This document shows, one piece after another, positions 15,892 through 23,507 of a stretch of DNA of 64,000 bases. Both the position numbers and the translations under genes were made by a program. The notes below the pieces were generated by a model. The model made no database searches. It had not been told where the DNA came from and saw only the letters and a program-made list of their open reading frames with translations. Origin of the DNA: Nocardioides zeae (GTDB lineage: Bacteria > Actinomycetota > Actinomycetes > Propionibacteriales > Nocardioidaceae); assembly GCF_010686755.1 (NCBI RefSeq), contig NZ_JAAGXA010000004.1, positions 62,001-126,000 on the forward strand, in the 5' to 3' direction. The first letter of the stretch is position 1. Every line of letters begins with the position of its first letter.

Positions 15892-17327
15892 GCGCCCGCT
15901 CCCAGCGTGCGGAGCACCGAGGTGCTCGGGTCGACGGGCAGCACCCGCCCGCTCTCCGACATGAGGCCGCAGCGGGTGAGCCACTCCTCGAACTCGGGCG
16001 CGGGGCGCGTGCCGAACAGGTCGCGGGCGTAGAGGGCGTCGTGGAAGCCGAGGCTCTGGTAGCCCAGCATCACGTCGTCGGCGCCCGGCACGCAGATGAC
16101 GAAGCCGACGCGGGCGGCGGCCAGCAGCGTGAGCAGCACGTCCATGTCGTCCTGGTCGGCCTCGGTGTGGTTGGTGTAGCAGACGTCGGCGCCCATCTGC
16201 AGGCCCAGCAGCTTGGCGCAGAAGTGGTCCTCGAGCCCGGCGCGCACGACCTGCTTGCCGTCGTAGAGGTACTCCGGGCCGATGAAGCCCACCACCGTGT
16301 TGATGAGGAAGGGGTCGAGGTCGCGGGCCACGGCGTACGCCCGGGCCTCCAGCGTCTGCTGGTCGACGGGACGCCCCTCGGTGCCGCGGTGGGCGTCGGC
16401 GGACAGCACGGAGCCCTGGCCGGTCTCGAGGTACATGACGTTGTCGCCCACGGTGCCGCGGCGCAGCGAGCGCGCCGCCTCGTTCGCCTCGCGGAGCAGG
16501 TCGAGCGTGACACCGAAGCCCTCGTTGGCCCCCTGCGTGCCGGCGATGGACTGGAAGACGAGGTCGACCGGGGCGCCGGCCTCGATGAGCCCGATGGACG
16601 TCGTGACGTGGGTGAGCACGCACGACTGGGTGGGGATCTCGTAGCGCTGACGCACGTCGTCGAGGAGGTGCAGCAGGTCGCTCACCGCCTGCGGGGAATC
16701 GGTCGCCGGGTTGATGCCGATGACCGCGTCACCGGCGCCGAGGAGGAGCCCGTCGAGCGTGGCCGCGGTGATGCCGCGGGGGTCGTCGGTCGGGTGGTTG
16801 GGCTGCAGCCGGGTCGAGAGCCGGCCCGGGAGGCCGACCGTCGTGCGGAACGCCGTCGTCACCTGCACGGCGCGGGCGACGGTGACGAGGTCCTGGTTGC
16901 GCATCAGCTTGCTGACCGCGGCCACCATCTCGGGCGTGAGCGCCCAGCGGATCCCCGTCAGGCGGTCGGCGGCGTCGTCGCGGGTGACCGTGTCGAGGAG
17001 CCAGTCGCGGAGGCCGCCGACGGTGAGGTGGGAGATCTGCCGGTACGCCGCCGCGTCGTGCTGCTCGAGGATGAGGCGCGTGACGTCGTCGGTCTCCGCG
17101 GGCACGAGCAGCTCGGTGAGGAAGAGGTCGAGCGGCACGTCGGCGAGCGCCCACTGCGCGGCCGCCCGCTCGGCGTCGGTCTCCGCGGCGCACCCGGCGA
17201 GCTCGTCGCCCGAGCGGCGCGGCGAGGCCTTGGCCATGAGGTCGACGAGGTGGTCGAAGGTGTAGGTCGTCGGCCCGAGGGTCTGTCGGAACACGGTCAC
17301 GGTGCGACGGTAGGCCGGTCCTGTCAC
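15888..17327 (-). CDS. eutB: Ethanolamine ammonia-lyase, large subunit
   Basis: Protein of up to 479 residues with the EutB core: FRQTLGPTTYTFDHLVDLMAKASP at the start, GLLLGAGDAVIGINPATDS, GANEGFGVTLDLL, the LETGQGSVLSADAH substrate-site segment and NHTEADQDDMDVLLTLL. It holds the cobalamin and substrate sites. The GTG at 17327 gives nine extra residues; a GTG at 17300 would start closer to the family consensus. The upstream dyads GAACCGGTTC (17341-17350) and TGCACGGATCCATGCA (17352-17367) may be regulator sites. Confidence 0.93.
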   Translation of the reverse strand: MTGPAYRRTVTVFRQTLGPTTYTFDHLVDLMAKASPRRSGDELAGCAAETDAERAAAQWALADVPLDLFLTELLVPAETDDVTRLILEQHDAAAYRQISHLTVGGLRDWLLDTVTRDDAADRLTGIRWALTPEMVAAVSKLMRNQDLVTVARAVQVTTAFRTTVGLPGRLSTRLQPNHPTDDPRGITAATLDGLLLGAGDAVIGINPATDSPQAVSDLLHLLDDVRQRYEIPTQSCVLTHVTTSIGLIEAGAPVDLVFQSIAGTQGANEGFGVTLDLLREANEAARSLRRGTVGDNVMYLETGQGSVLSADAHRGTEGRPVDQQTLEARAYAVARDLDPFLINTVVGFIGPEYLYDGKQVVRAGLEDHFCAKLLGLQMGADVCYTNHTEADQDDMDVLLTLLAAARVGFVICVPGADDVMLGYQSLGFHDALYARDLFGTRPAPEFEEWLTRCGLMSESGRVLPVDPSTSVLRTLGAGA

Positions 17328-17397
17328 CCGCGTGTTACACGAACCGGTTCATGCACGGATCCATGCACCATCAGGCGGGGTGCTTATGGAGGCTGCG

Positions 17398-17519
17398 CCG
17401 AGTTGTCACGTACGCCGCGTCGCGCGCCGAGTTGTCACGTACGCCGCGTCGCGCGCCGAGTTGTCACGTACGCCGCGACGACTCGACGCCCCCGCCGCGG
17501 CGTACGTGACAACTCGGCG
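17398..17519. repeat. 29-bp tandem repeats with an inverted copy (GAGTTGTCACGTACGCCGCG element)
   Basis: Three direct copies of CCGAGTTGTCACGTACGCCG begin at 17398, 17427 and 17456 (period 29 bp; the first two full units end TCGCGCG). An inverted copy, CGCGGCGTACGTGACAACTC, is at 17497-17516. The third direct copy and the inverted copy can form a stem of about 22 bp. It lies in the divergent eutB/HAD gap. A single copy is also at 42694-42713. Confidence 0.85.
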
Positions 17520-17536
17520 AAGGTACGGTCGCCCGC

Positions 17537-18199
17537 GTGACCCACCAGGAGCAGCCCCCGCACCACGCCGTGTTCGACTTCGACGGGGTGCTGGTGCGGC
17601 GGGACTCGACGGTCGAGCTGCTCCGCCGCCGGTTCCACCGCCGGCCCTGGCTCCTGCCGCTCGCCCTCGGGCCGCTGACCGCGTACGCCGCGACCGTCGC
17701 CGCCCCGCCCCTCCAGGCGCCCGCGTCCCGGGTGGTCGTGCGCGCCGCGCTCGCCGGCACGACCCGCGCCCGCGTCGAGGCGTCGGGCCGCGCCCTGGGC
17801 GCCGAGCTCGCCGGCGACGACCGGTGGCGCGTCGACGCCGCCGTCGAGGCCGTCCGCACCCACCTCGCCGCGGGCGCCGTCACCGTCGTCTCGGCGGGCC
17901 TCGACATCACGGTCCGCGCCTACCTCGACGCGCTCGACCTCCACGACGTCGCCGTGGTCGCCTCCCGCCTCGACGGCCGGCTCGGGGGGGTGCACCTGAC
18001 CGACCACACGTACGGCGCGGCGAAGGTCGTGCGCGCCGCCGCGGCGGGGCTGCACCGCTGGGACGTGGCCTACACCGACGCCGCGTCCGACTTCCCGCTG
18101 CTCGCCCCGGCCCGACGCAAGGTGCTCGTCAACGCCCGGCCCGCGGTCGTCGCCGCCGCCCGCCTCCGCTGGCCCGACGTCGAGGTCGTCACCTGGTGA
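17537..18199 (+). CDS. HAD-IB family (SerB-like) phosphatase
   Basis: Protein of 220 residues. HAD motif I is FDFDGVLV (Asp14 nucleophile, Asp16). Motif II is VVSAG. The conserved Lys lies in TYGAAKV and motif III is YTDAASDFPLL with its two Asp residues. A helical cap of about 80 residues follows motif I. The family hydrolyses phosphomonoesters (phosphoserine-like or lipid-head-group phosphates). The substrate is not evident. The GTG start lies just after the inverted repeat. The 3' end overlaps the convergent gntR gene by 11 bp. Confidence 0.85.
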   Translation: MTHQEQPPHHAVFDFDGVLVRRDSTVELLRRRFHRRPWLLPLALGPLTAYAATVAAPPLQAPASRVVVRAALAGTTRARVEASGRALGAELAGDDRWRVDAAVEAVRTHLAAGAVTVVSAGLDITVRAYLDALDLHDVAVVASRLDGRLGGVHLTDHTYGAAKVVRAAAAGLHRWDVAYTDAASDFPLLAPARRKVLVNARPAVVAAARLRWPDVEVVTW

Positions 18200-18926
18200 C
18201 GTCCGCCTCCACCTCGAAGACGGCGCGGTCCGAGCGGTAGACGTCGCGGGCGAACTCCACGCAGCGTCCGTCCGCGTCGTACGCCGACCGCTCCAACCGC
18301 GTGCCCGGCGTCGCCGCGACCGCGTCGAGCAGCCGGCACGACTCGTCGTCCAGGACGACGGAGGCCAGGGTGGCGCGCGCGGTGGTGACCACCACGCCGT
18401 ACGTCGCGGCGAGCAGCTCCCACAGCGAGCCCGTCAGGTCCGCCTCGAGGAGGTGGGGGGTCAGCGCGACGGGGAAGACGGAGGTCTCCAGCGCGATGGC
18501 CTCGGCGTCGGCGCTGCGGCGGCGGCGCACGACGTGGACGGGGGCGCCCGGGACGAGGCCGAGCGCGGTGGCGGCCGCGGCATCGGCCTCCCCCACCTGG
18601 GCGGAGAGCACGACGGCCGCGGGGGTCTTGCCGCCCCGCTCGACCTCGCGGCTGAAGCTGCCGATGCGGAAGACGTGCCGCTGCTCGGCGACGAAGGTGC
18701 CGCGGGGGGTGCGCCGGTAGACGTAGCCCTCGTTCGCGAGGACGGTGAGGGCGTGGCGGGCCGTCATCCGCGAGACCCCGTGGAGCTCGGACAGCTCGCG
18801 CTCCGAGGGCACGAGCGTGTGGGGCGCGAGGTCCTCCTCGACGATGCGTCGGCGCAGGTCAGCGGCTATCTCGGCGTACCGCGGCACGCTCCCGCGCGGG
18901 GTCGGGGAGGACGCGGTCGGCGGCAC
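18189..18926 (-). CDS. GntR family regulator with UTRA domain (HutC subfamily)
   Basis: Protein of about 245 residues. The N-terminal winged helix (YAEIAADLRRRIVEEDL, VPSERELSELHGVSRMTARHAL, GYVYRRTPRGTFVAEQ) is followed by a UTRA ligand-binding domain (FSREVERGGKTP, ALETSVFPVALTPHLLE). It is divergent from the FGGY kinase operon, with a perfect dyad (18969-18980) between them, so it probably represses that operon and senses a sugar or polyol phosphate. The GTG at 18926 is chosen; a GTG at 18887 (VPRYAEI) would also fit. Confidence 0.88.
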   Translation of the reverse strand: MPPTASSPTPRGSVPRYAEIAADLRRRIVEEDLAPHTLVPSERELSELHGVSRMTARHALTVLANEGYVYRRTPRGTFVAEQRHVFRIGSFSREVERGGKTPAAVVLSAQVGEADAAAATALGLVPGAPVHVVRRRRSADAEAIALETSVFPVALTPHLLEADLTGSLWELLAATYGVVVTTARATLASVVLDDESCRLLDAVAATPGTRLERSAYDADGRCVEFARDVYRSDRAVFEVEADVTR

Positions 18927-18968
18927 CGCCGCAACGTAGCACTTGCGCCGGACTTGGCCTAGGGCGCA

Positions 18969-18980
18969 TGGTATATACCA
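18969..18980. promoter_or_regulatory. GntR operator candidate TGGTATATACCA
   Basis: A perfect 12-bp palindrome in the short divergent region between gntR and the FGGY kinase gene. GGTATATACC-type dyads are typical of the HutC/UTRA branch of GntR regulators. It is 26 bp upstream of the kinase start, where binding would block transcription. Confidence 0.7.
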
Positions 18981-19006
18981 ACTACCGACCACCCGAGGAG
19001 CTGCCG

Positions 19007-20458
19007 ATGCACGTGCTCGCGATCGACCAGGGCACCTCCGGCACCAAGGCCGTCGTGGTCGCCCCGGACGGCACCGCCCTCGCCGCGACCGAGGTCGCCC
19101 ACGCCCCCCGCCACCTCGCGGACGGCGGCGTCGAGCACGACCCCGCGGTGATCTGGCAGGCGGTCGTCGACACCGGTCGTCGGGCACTCGCCGCGGCCGC
19201 CCTGCCCGACGGCGCCCTCGCCGCGGTGGCGCTCGCCAACCAGGGCGAGACCGTGCTCGCCTGGGACCGGGCGACCGGCGTCCCGCTCTCGCCCGCCGTC
19301 GTCTGGCAGGACCGGCGGGCCGCCGCCGTCACCGACGCCCTGCGGGCCCGCGGCGCGGCGGACGAGGTCGCGCGGCGTACAGGTCTGGTGCTCGACCCCT
19401 ACTTCTCGGCGCCGAAGCTGCGCTGGCTGCGCGACCACGTCACGCGCGACGGGGTCGTCACCACGCTCGACACGTGGCTGGTCCACCGGCTGTGCGGCGC
19501 GTTCGTCACCGACGTCTCGACCGCCGGCCGCTCGATGCTGACCACGCTGGACGACCCGACGACCTGGGACCCCGCGCTGCTCGACCTCCTCGGGCTCGGC
19601 GCCGAGGAGCTGCCCACGATCGTCGCCAGCGACGACGTCGTCGGCACGACCGACGTCTTCGGTCCGCGCGTTCTGGTGACCGGGCTCGTCGTCGACCAGC
19701 AGGCGGCGCTCCTCGCGCAGGGCTGCTGGGACGCCGGCACGGTGAAGTGCACCTTCGGCACCGGCGCCTTCCTCCTGGCGCAGACCGGCACCGACCCCGT
19801 CCTGTCCTCGAGCGGGCTGACGACCTCGCCCGCCTGGCGCCTGCGCGACGAGACGCGGTTCTGCGTCGACGGGCAGGTGTACACGGCGGCCTCGGCCGTC
19901 GACTGGCTCGCTGGTCTCGGGGTGCTCGGGAGCGCCAGCGAGGTCGACGCCGTGGCCGCCGACGACGCCGGCGGCGTGCAGTTCGTGCCTGCGCTCACCG
20001 GGCTCGCCGCCCCGTGGTGGCAGCCCGCCGCGACGGCGTCGCTCACCGGCCTGCGGCTCGGCACCGGCCGCGGCGAGGTCGTGCGCGCCGTCGTCGAGGG
20101 CGTCGCCGCCTCGGTCGCCCACCTGCTCGAGGCCGTCCGCGGTGACGGCGCGCCCGTGGCGAGCCTCCGCGTCGACGGCGGCCTCACCCGCTCCCGCGTG
20201 CTCGTCCAGGCGCTCGCCGACCGGGCGCAGGTCGCCGTCGAGGTCCATCCCTCCGCGCACGCCACTCCCCTGGGCGCGGCGGTCGCGGCCCGGCTCGGTC
20301 TCGACGCCGCGCTCACCCCCGCCGAGGCGCTGCCCCGCGTCGTACCCCGTCACGTCGTCCATCCCACCTGGTCCCCCGACCGGGCCGCCTCCGAGCAGCG
20401 CCGCTGGCACGACGCCGCCGCGCTCGTGGCCCGCACCGAACGAACGGAGCACCCGTGA
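19007..20458 (+). CDS. FGGY family carbohydrate kinase (glycerol kinase-like)
   Basis: Protein of 483 residues. It has the N-terminal phosphate loop DQGTSGTKAVVV, the ANQGETVLAWD and PAVVWQDRRAA segments, GTGAFLL, and the C-terminal LRVDGGLTRSRVLVQALAD ATP-site signature. It phosphorylates a polyol or sugar with ATP. The pairing with glycerol-3-phosphate-dehydrogenase-like FAD proteins favours glycerol or a related polyol. The ATG follows GAGGAG. It is the first gene of a three-gene operon with GTGA and ATGA overlaps. Confidence 0.88.
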   Translation: MHVLAIDQGTSGTKAVVVAPDGTALAATEVAHAPRHLADGGVEHDPAVIWQAVVDTGRRALAAAALPDGALAAVALANQGETVLAWDRATGVPLSPAVVWQDRRAAAVTDALRARGAADEVARRTGLVLDPYFSAPKLRWLRDHVTRDGVVTTLDTWLVHRLCGAFVTDVSTAGRSMLTTLDDPTTWDPALLDLLGLGAEELPTIVASDDVVGTTDVFGPRVLVTGLVVDQQAALLAQGCWDAGTVKCTFGTGAFLLAQTGTDPVLSSSGLTTSPAWRLRDETRFCVDGQVYTAASAVDWLAGLGVLGSASEVDAVAADDAGGVQFVPALTGLAAPWWQPAATASLTGLRLGTGRGEVVRAVVEGVAASVAHLLEAVRGDGAPVASLRVDGGLTRSRVLVQALADRAQVAVEVHPSAHATPLGAAVAARLGLDAALTPAEALPRVVPRHVVHPTWSPDRAASEQRRWHDAAALVARTERTEHP

Positions 20459-21879
20459 GCACCCCCTCCCCCGCAGGCGCGCCCCGCAGCGTCGACGTCG
20501 CCGTGATCGGCGGCGGCGTCGTGGGGACGGCGATCGCCCGCCGCCTGGCGGGCGCCGACCTGAGCGTCGCGATCGTCGAGGCGCGCAGCGACGTCGGCGA
20601 CGGCACGAGCAAGGCCAACACCGCGATCCTCCACACCGGCTTCGACGCGAGCCCGGGCACCGTGGAGTCGCGGCTGGTCGCCGAGGGCTACCACCTGCTC
20701 GGCGACTTCGCCGCGGCCACCGGCATCCCCGTCGAGCGCACCGGCGCGCTCCTCGTCGCCTGGAGCGAGGAGGAGCTCGCCGCCCTGCCGGGCCTGCGGG
20801 ACAAGGCGCGGAGGAACGGGTACGACGCGTGCGCGATCGTCTCCGCCGAGGAGGTCCGCGCGGCGGTGCCGGCGCTCGGGCCCGGCGCGCTCGGCGGGCT
20901 CACCGTGCCGGGCGAGTCGATCATCTGCACCTGGTCGACGACCATCGCGCTGGCGACCGACGCCGTGGCGCGGGGAGCCGAGGTGCTGCTGGAGCACCGG
21001 GTGACGGCGGTGGACGCCACGACCGACGGCAGCGTGCTGCGCACCACGGGCGGCGACGTGCGCGCGCGGTGGGTCGTCAACGCCGCCGGGCTGCACGCCG
21101 ACACGATCGACGGGCTGTTCGGGCACGACCGCTTCACCGTGACGCCGCGCCGGGGCGAGCTCCTCGTCTTCGACAAGCTCGCCCGGCCGCTGGCGCCGCT
21201 CATCGTGCTGCCGGTGCCGTCGTCGCTGGGCAAGGGCGTGCTGGTGAGCCCGACGGTCTACGGGAACGTGATGCTCGGCCCCACCGCCGAGGACCTCGAC
21301 GACAAGACGGCGACCGGCACCTCCGCCGCGGGGTTCGCCTTCCTGCGCGAGAAGGGCGAGCGGATCATGCCCGCCCTCTTCGACGAGGAGGTGACGACGA
21401 CCTACGCCGGGCTCCGGGCCGCCGTGCCCGGCGGCGACTACCTGCTGGAGCGGGACGACGAGCAGCACTACGTGCTCGTCGGCGGCATCCGCTCGACGGG
21501 CCTGACGGCCTGCATCGCGATCGCCGAGCACGTCGCCGGGCTGCTCGCCGAGGGCGGTGTCGACGTCGCGCTCCGCGACGACCTCCCCGCCCCGCCGCGG
21601 ATCCCGAACATCGGCGAGGCCGGCCCGCGCCCCTACGCCGACGCCGAGCGGATCGCCGCCGACCCGGCCTACGGCCACGTCGTCTGCTTCTGCGAGCGCG
21701 TCACGGCGGGCGAGGTGCGGGACGCGTTCGACTCGGCGATCCCGCCCCGCGACATGGACGGTCTCCGTCGTCGTACCCGCCTCATGAACGGCCGCTGCCA
21801 GGGCTTCTTCTGCGGCGCCGACGCCCAGGCCGCGCTCGAGACGCGCGGCGCCAGCCTCCTCGCAGGAGCCGACCGATGA
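20455..21879 (+). CDS. FAD-dependent oxidoreductase (GlpA/LhgO-like) with BFD-type [2Fe-2S] domain
   Basis: Protein of 474 residues. The N-terminal dinucleotide fold is VIGGGVVGTAIARRLAG, followed by the family segment NTAILHTGFDA and a DAO-type substrate domain. The last ~70 residues have four Cys in BFD arrangement (VCFCERV, then NGRCQGFFCGAD), expected to hold a [2Fe-2S] cluster. The layout matches the catalytic subunit of anaerobic-type glycerol-3-phosphate dehydrogenases and LhgO-like proteins. The GTG start overlaps the kinase stop (GTGA). Confidence 0.87.
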   Translation: MSTPSPAGAPRSVDVAVIGGGVVGTAIARRLAGADLSVAIVEARSDVGDGTSKANTAILHTGFDASPGTVESRLVAEGYHLLGDFAAATGIPVERTGALLVAWSEEELAALPGLRDKARRNGYDACAIVSAEEVRAAVPALGPGALGGLTVPGESIICTWSTTIALATDAVARGAEVLLEHRVTAVDATTDGSVLRTTGGDVRARWVVNAAGLHADTIDGLFGHDRFTVTPRRGELLVFDKLARPLAPLIVLPVPSSLGKGVLVSPTVYGNVMLGPTAEDLDDKTATGTSAAGFAFLREKGERIMPALFDEEVTTTYAGLRAAVPGGDYLLERDDEQHYVLVGGIRSTGLTACIAIAEHVAGLLAEGGVDVALRDDLPAPPRIPNIGEAGPRPYADAERIAADPAYGHVVCFCERVTAGEVRDAFDSAIPPRDMDGLRRRTRLMNGRCQGFFCGADAQAALETRGASLLAGADR

Positions 21880-23168
21880 CCGTCCCTGCCACCGCGCCCG
21901 CCGCCGCGCCCGCCACCGCGCCGCTCACCCGGGCCGACGTCGTCGTCGTCGGGGGCGGCCCCTCCGGCCTCACCGCGGCCGCCGCTCTGGCCGAGGCCCT
22001 CGGGCCCGACGCGACGGTGCTCGTGCTCGACCGCGAGCGCGAGGCGGGGGGCATCCCGCGGCACAGCGACCACACGGGCTACGGCATCCGCGACCTCCAC
22101 CGCGTCCTCCGCGGCCCGGCCTACGCCCGGGTGCTCGTGGACCGTGCTCGCGAAGCCGGTGTCGTCGTCGAGACCCGCGCGATGGTGACGGGCTGGGCGG
22201 GCGAGCGCGCGCTCGAGGTCACCGCGCCGACGGGGCGCCGCGTCGTCGAGGCGGCCGCGGTCGTGCTCGCCACGGGCGCCCGCGAGCGGGCCCGCCCGGC
22301 GCGCCACATCCCCGGCGACCGACCCGACGGCGTGCTCACGACCGGGCAGCTGCAGAACCTCGTCCACCTCCACCACCGCCCCGTGGGCGAGCGCGCGGTC
22401 GTCATCGGCGGCGAGCTCGTCAGCTGGTCGGCCGTCATGACGCTCCGCGAGGCCGGCTGCCGCACGGTCGCGATGGTCACCGAGCACGAGCGCTCGGAGT
22501 CGTACGCCGCGTTCCGCCTCCTCGGCCGCCTCGCCCTCCGCGTCCCGGTGCTCGCCCGCAGCCGCGTCGTCGCCATCGAGGGCCGCGGTCGCGTGACCGG
22601 CGTCGTGGTGGAGGAGCGGGACGGGTCGCGCCGTACGGTCCCCTGCGACCTCGTCGTCACCACCGGCGACTGGATCCCCGACCACGAGCTCGCCCGCTCG
22701 GGCGGGCTGGAGCTCGATCGCGGCACGCGGGGCCCGCTGGTCGACGCCGCGCTCCGCACCACCGCGCCGGGCGTGTTCGCCGTCGGCAACCTCCTCCACC
22801 CCGTCGACACCGCCGACGTCGCGGCGATCGACGGGCGGCAGGTCGTGCCGGCGGTGCTGGGCTGGCTGGGGCGGGAGACAGCCCCACCCTCGCTGTCCGG
22901 TGTGCGCCTCCGGGTGGAGGCGCCGTTGCGCTGGGTGGCCCCGCAGGTCGTCGATCCCACGGGTCCGGCCCCGGCCCGCGGGCGGCTCCTGCTCTGGACC
23001 GACGCCTGGGTCGAGCGCCCTCGCGTCGAGGCCGTGCAGGACGGGGAGGTCGTCGGCTCACGACGGCTGCCCTGGCCGGCGGCGCCCGGTCGGGTCTTCC
23101 GCGTGCCGAGCGCGATCCTCGACGCCGCGCGACCCGACGGCGGGGACGTCACGCTGCGGCTCGCCTGA
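21876..23168 (+). CDS. NAD(P)/FAD-dependent oxidoreductase, partner of the GlpA-like subunit
   Basis: Protein of 430 residues. An Ala/Pro-rich leader precedes the FAD motif VVVGGGPSGLTAAAALAEAL, then the GIPRHSDHTGYG segment, the VVLATGARERARPARHIPG strand and a second nucleotide fold (ERAVVIGGELVSWSAVMTLREAG). The family passes electrons between the GlpA/LhgO-like subunit and a carrier. In Firmicutes such pairs are usually completed by a DUF1667 protein, which is absent here. The ATG overlaps the previous stop as ATGA. Confidence 0.85.
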   Translation: MTVPATAPAAAPATAPLTRADVVVVGGGPSGLTAAAALAEALGPDATVLVLDREREAGGIPRHSDHTGYGIRDLHRVLRGPAYARVLVDRAREAGVVVETRAMVTGWAGERALEVTAPTGRRVVEAAAVVLATGARERARPARHIPGDRPDGVLTTGQLQNLVHLHHRPVGERAVVIGGELVSWSAVMTLREAGCRTVAMVTEHERSESYAAFRLLGRLALRVPVLARSRVVAIEGRGRVTGVVVEERDGSRRTVPCDLVVTTGDWIPDHELARSGGLELDRGTRGPLVDAALRTTAPGVFAVGNLLHPVDTADVAAIDGRQVVPAVLGWLGRETAPPSLSGVRLRVEAPLRWVAPQVVDPTGPAPARGRLLLWTDAWVERPRVEAVQDGEVVGSRRLPWPAAPGRVFRVPSAILDAARPDGGDVTLRLA

Positions 23169-23507
23169 GTCGTGGGGGCCCGCCGGCGGAAAGCGTGAGC
23201 CGGGGGGCCGGGCGGCGCGGGGGGGGGGGGACTCCCCGCGGCGGCCCGCTTGCGTGGGGGCCCCGGCGCGACGATACCCGTCGCGGGGGGCCCACGGCTG
23301 GCGATGGGGTCCGGCGGGCGCCGTCGTCGGAAATGGGACCCTGGTGCGGCTCGGACTCGGCCGGGGCCGCACCAGCCGCACAGTTTCCGCGCCCGACCCC
23401 GCCCGACCCCGCCCGACCCCGGAACGTCATGCATCGCGGTGCCCCCGGCCCGCGGTTCGCATGACGTCCGCGGGGCGAGGCGAACAGAGGCGTGGGTACG
23501 TCTCCGC
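23169..23507. other. 339-bp convergent gap, no gene, repeat-rich
   Basis: No coding region is supported. It contains a run of 12 G (23219-23230) and an element ending CAGCCGCACAGTTTCC (to about 23387) related to the 54-bp repeats at 6.8 kb. Three exact tandem copies of GCCCGACCCC follow (23391-23420), then a stem-loop of the GACGTCAT family. Confidence 0.7.
23421..23469. repeat. Intergenic stem-loop, GGACGTCATGCG family, copy 2
   Basis: Arms GGAACGTCATGC (23421-23432) and GCATGACGTCC (23459-23469) pair apart from one extra A in the left arm. The loop contains CGCGGTGCCCCCGGCCCGCGGTTC, similar in order to the other copies. Confidence 0.75.

Noticed and set aside
17328-17400. Cobalamin riboswitch upstream of eutB
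   Set aside because: The leader is too short and lacks a B12-box-like sequence; only simple dyads are visible.
17398-17519. Regular 29-bp repeats considered as a CRISPR array
   Set aside because: The units are contiguous with no spacers, one is inverted, and no cas gene is nearby.
20142-23168. One very long frame spanning two FAD genes
   Set aside because: The first half is an out-of-frame read of the GlpA-like gene. The real start is the ATG at 21876, which overlaps the preceding stop.
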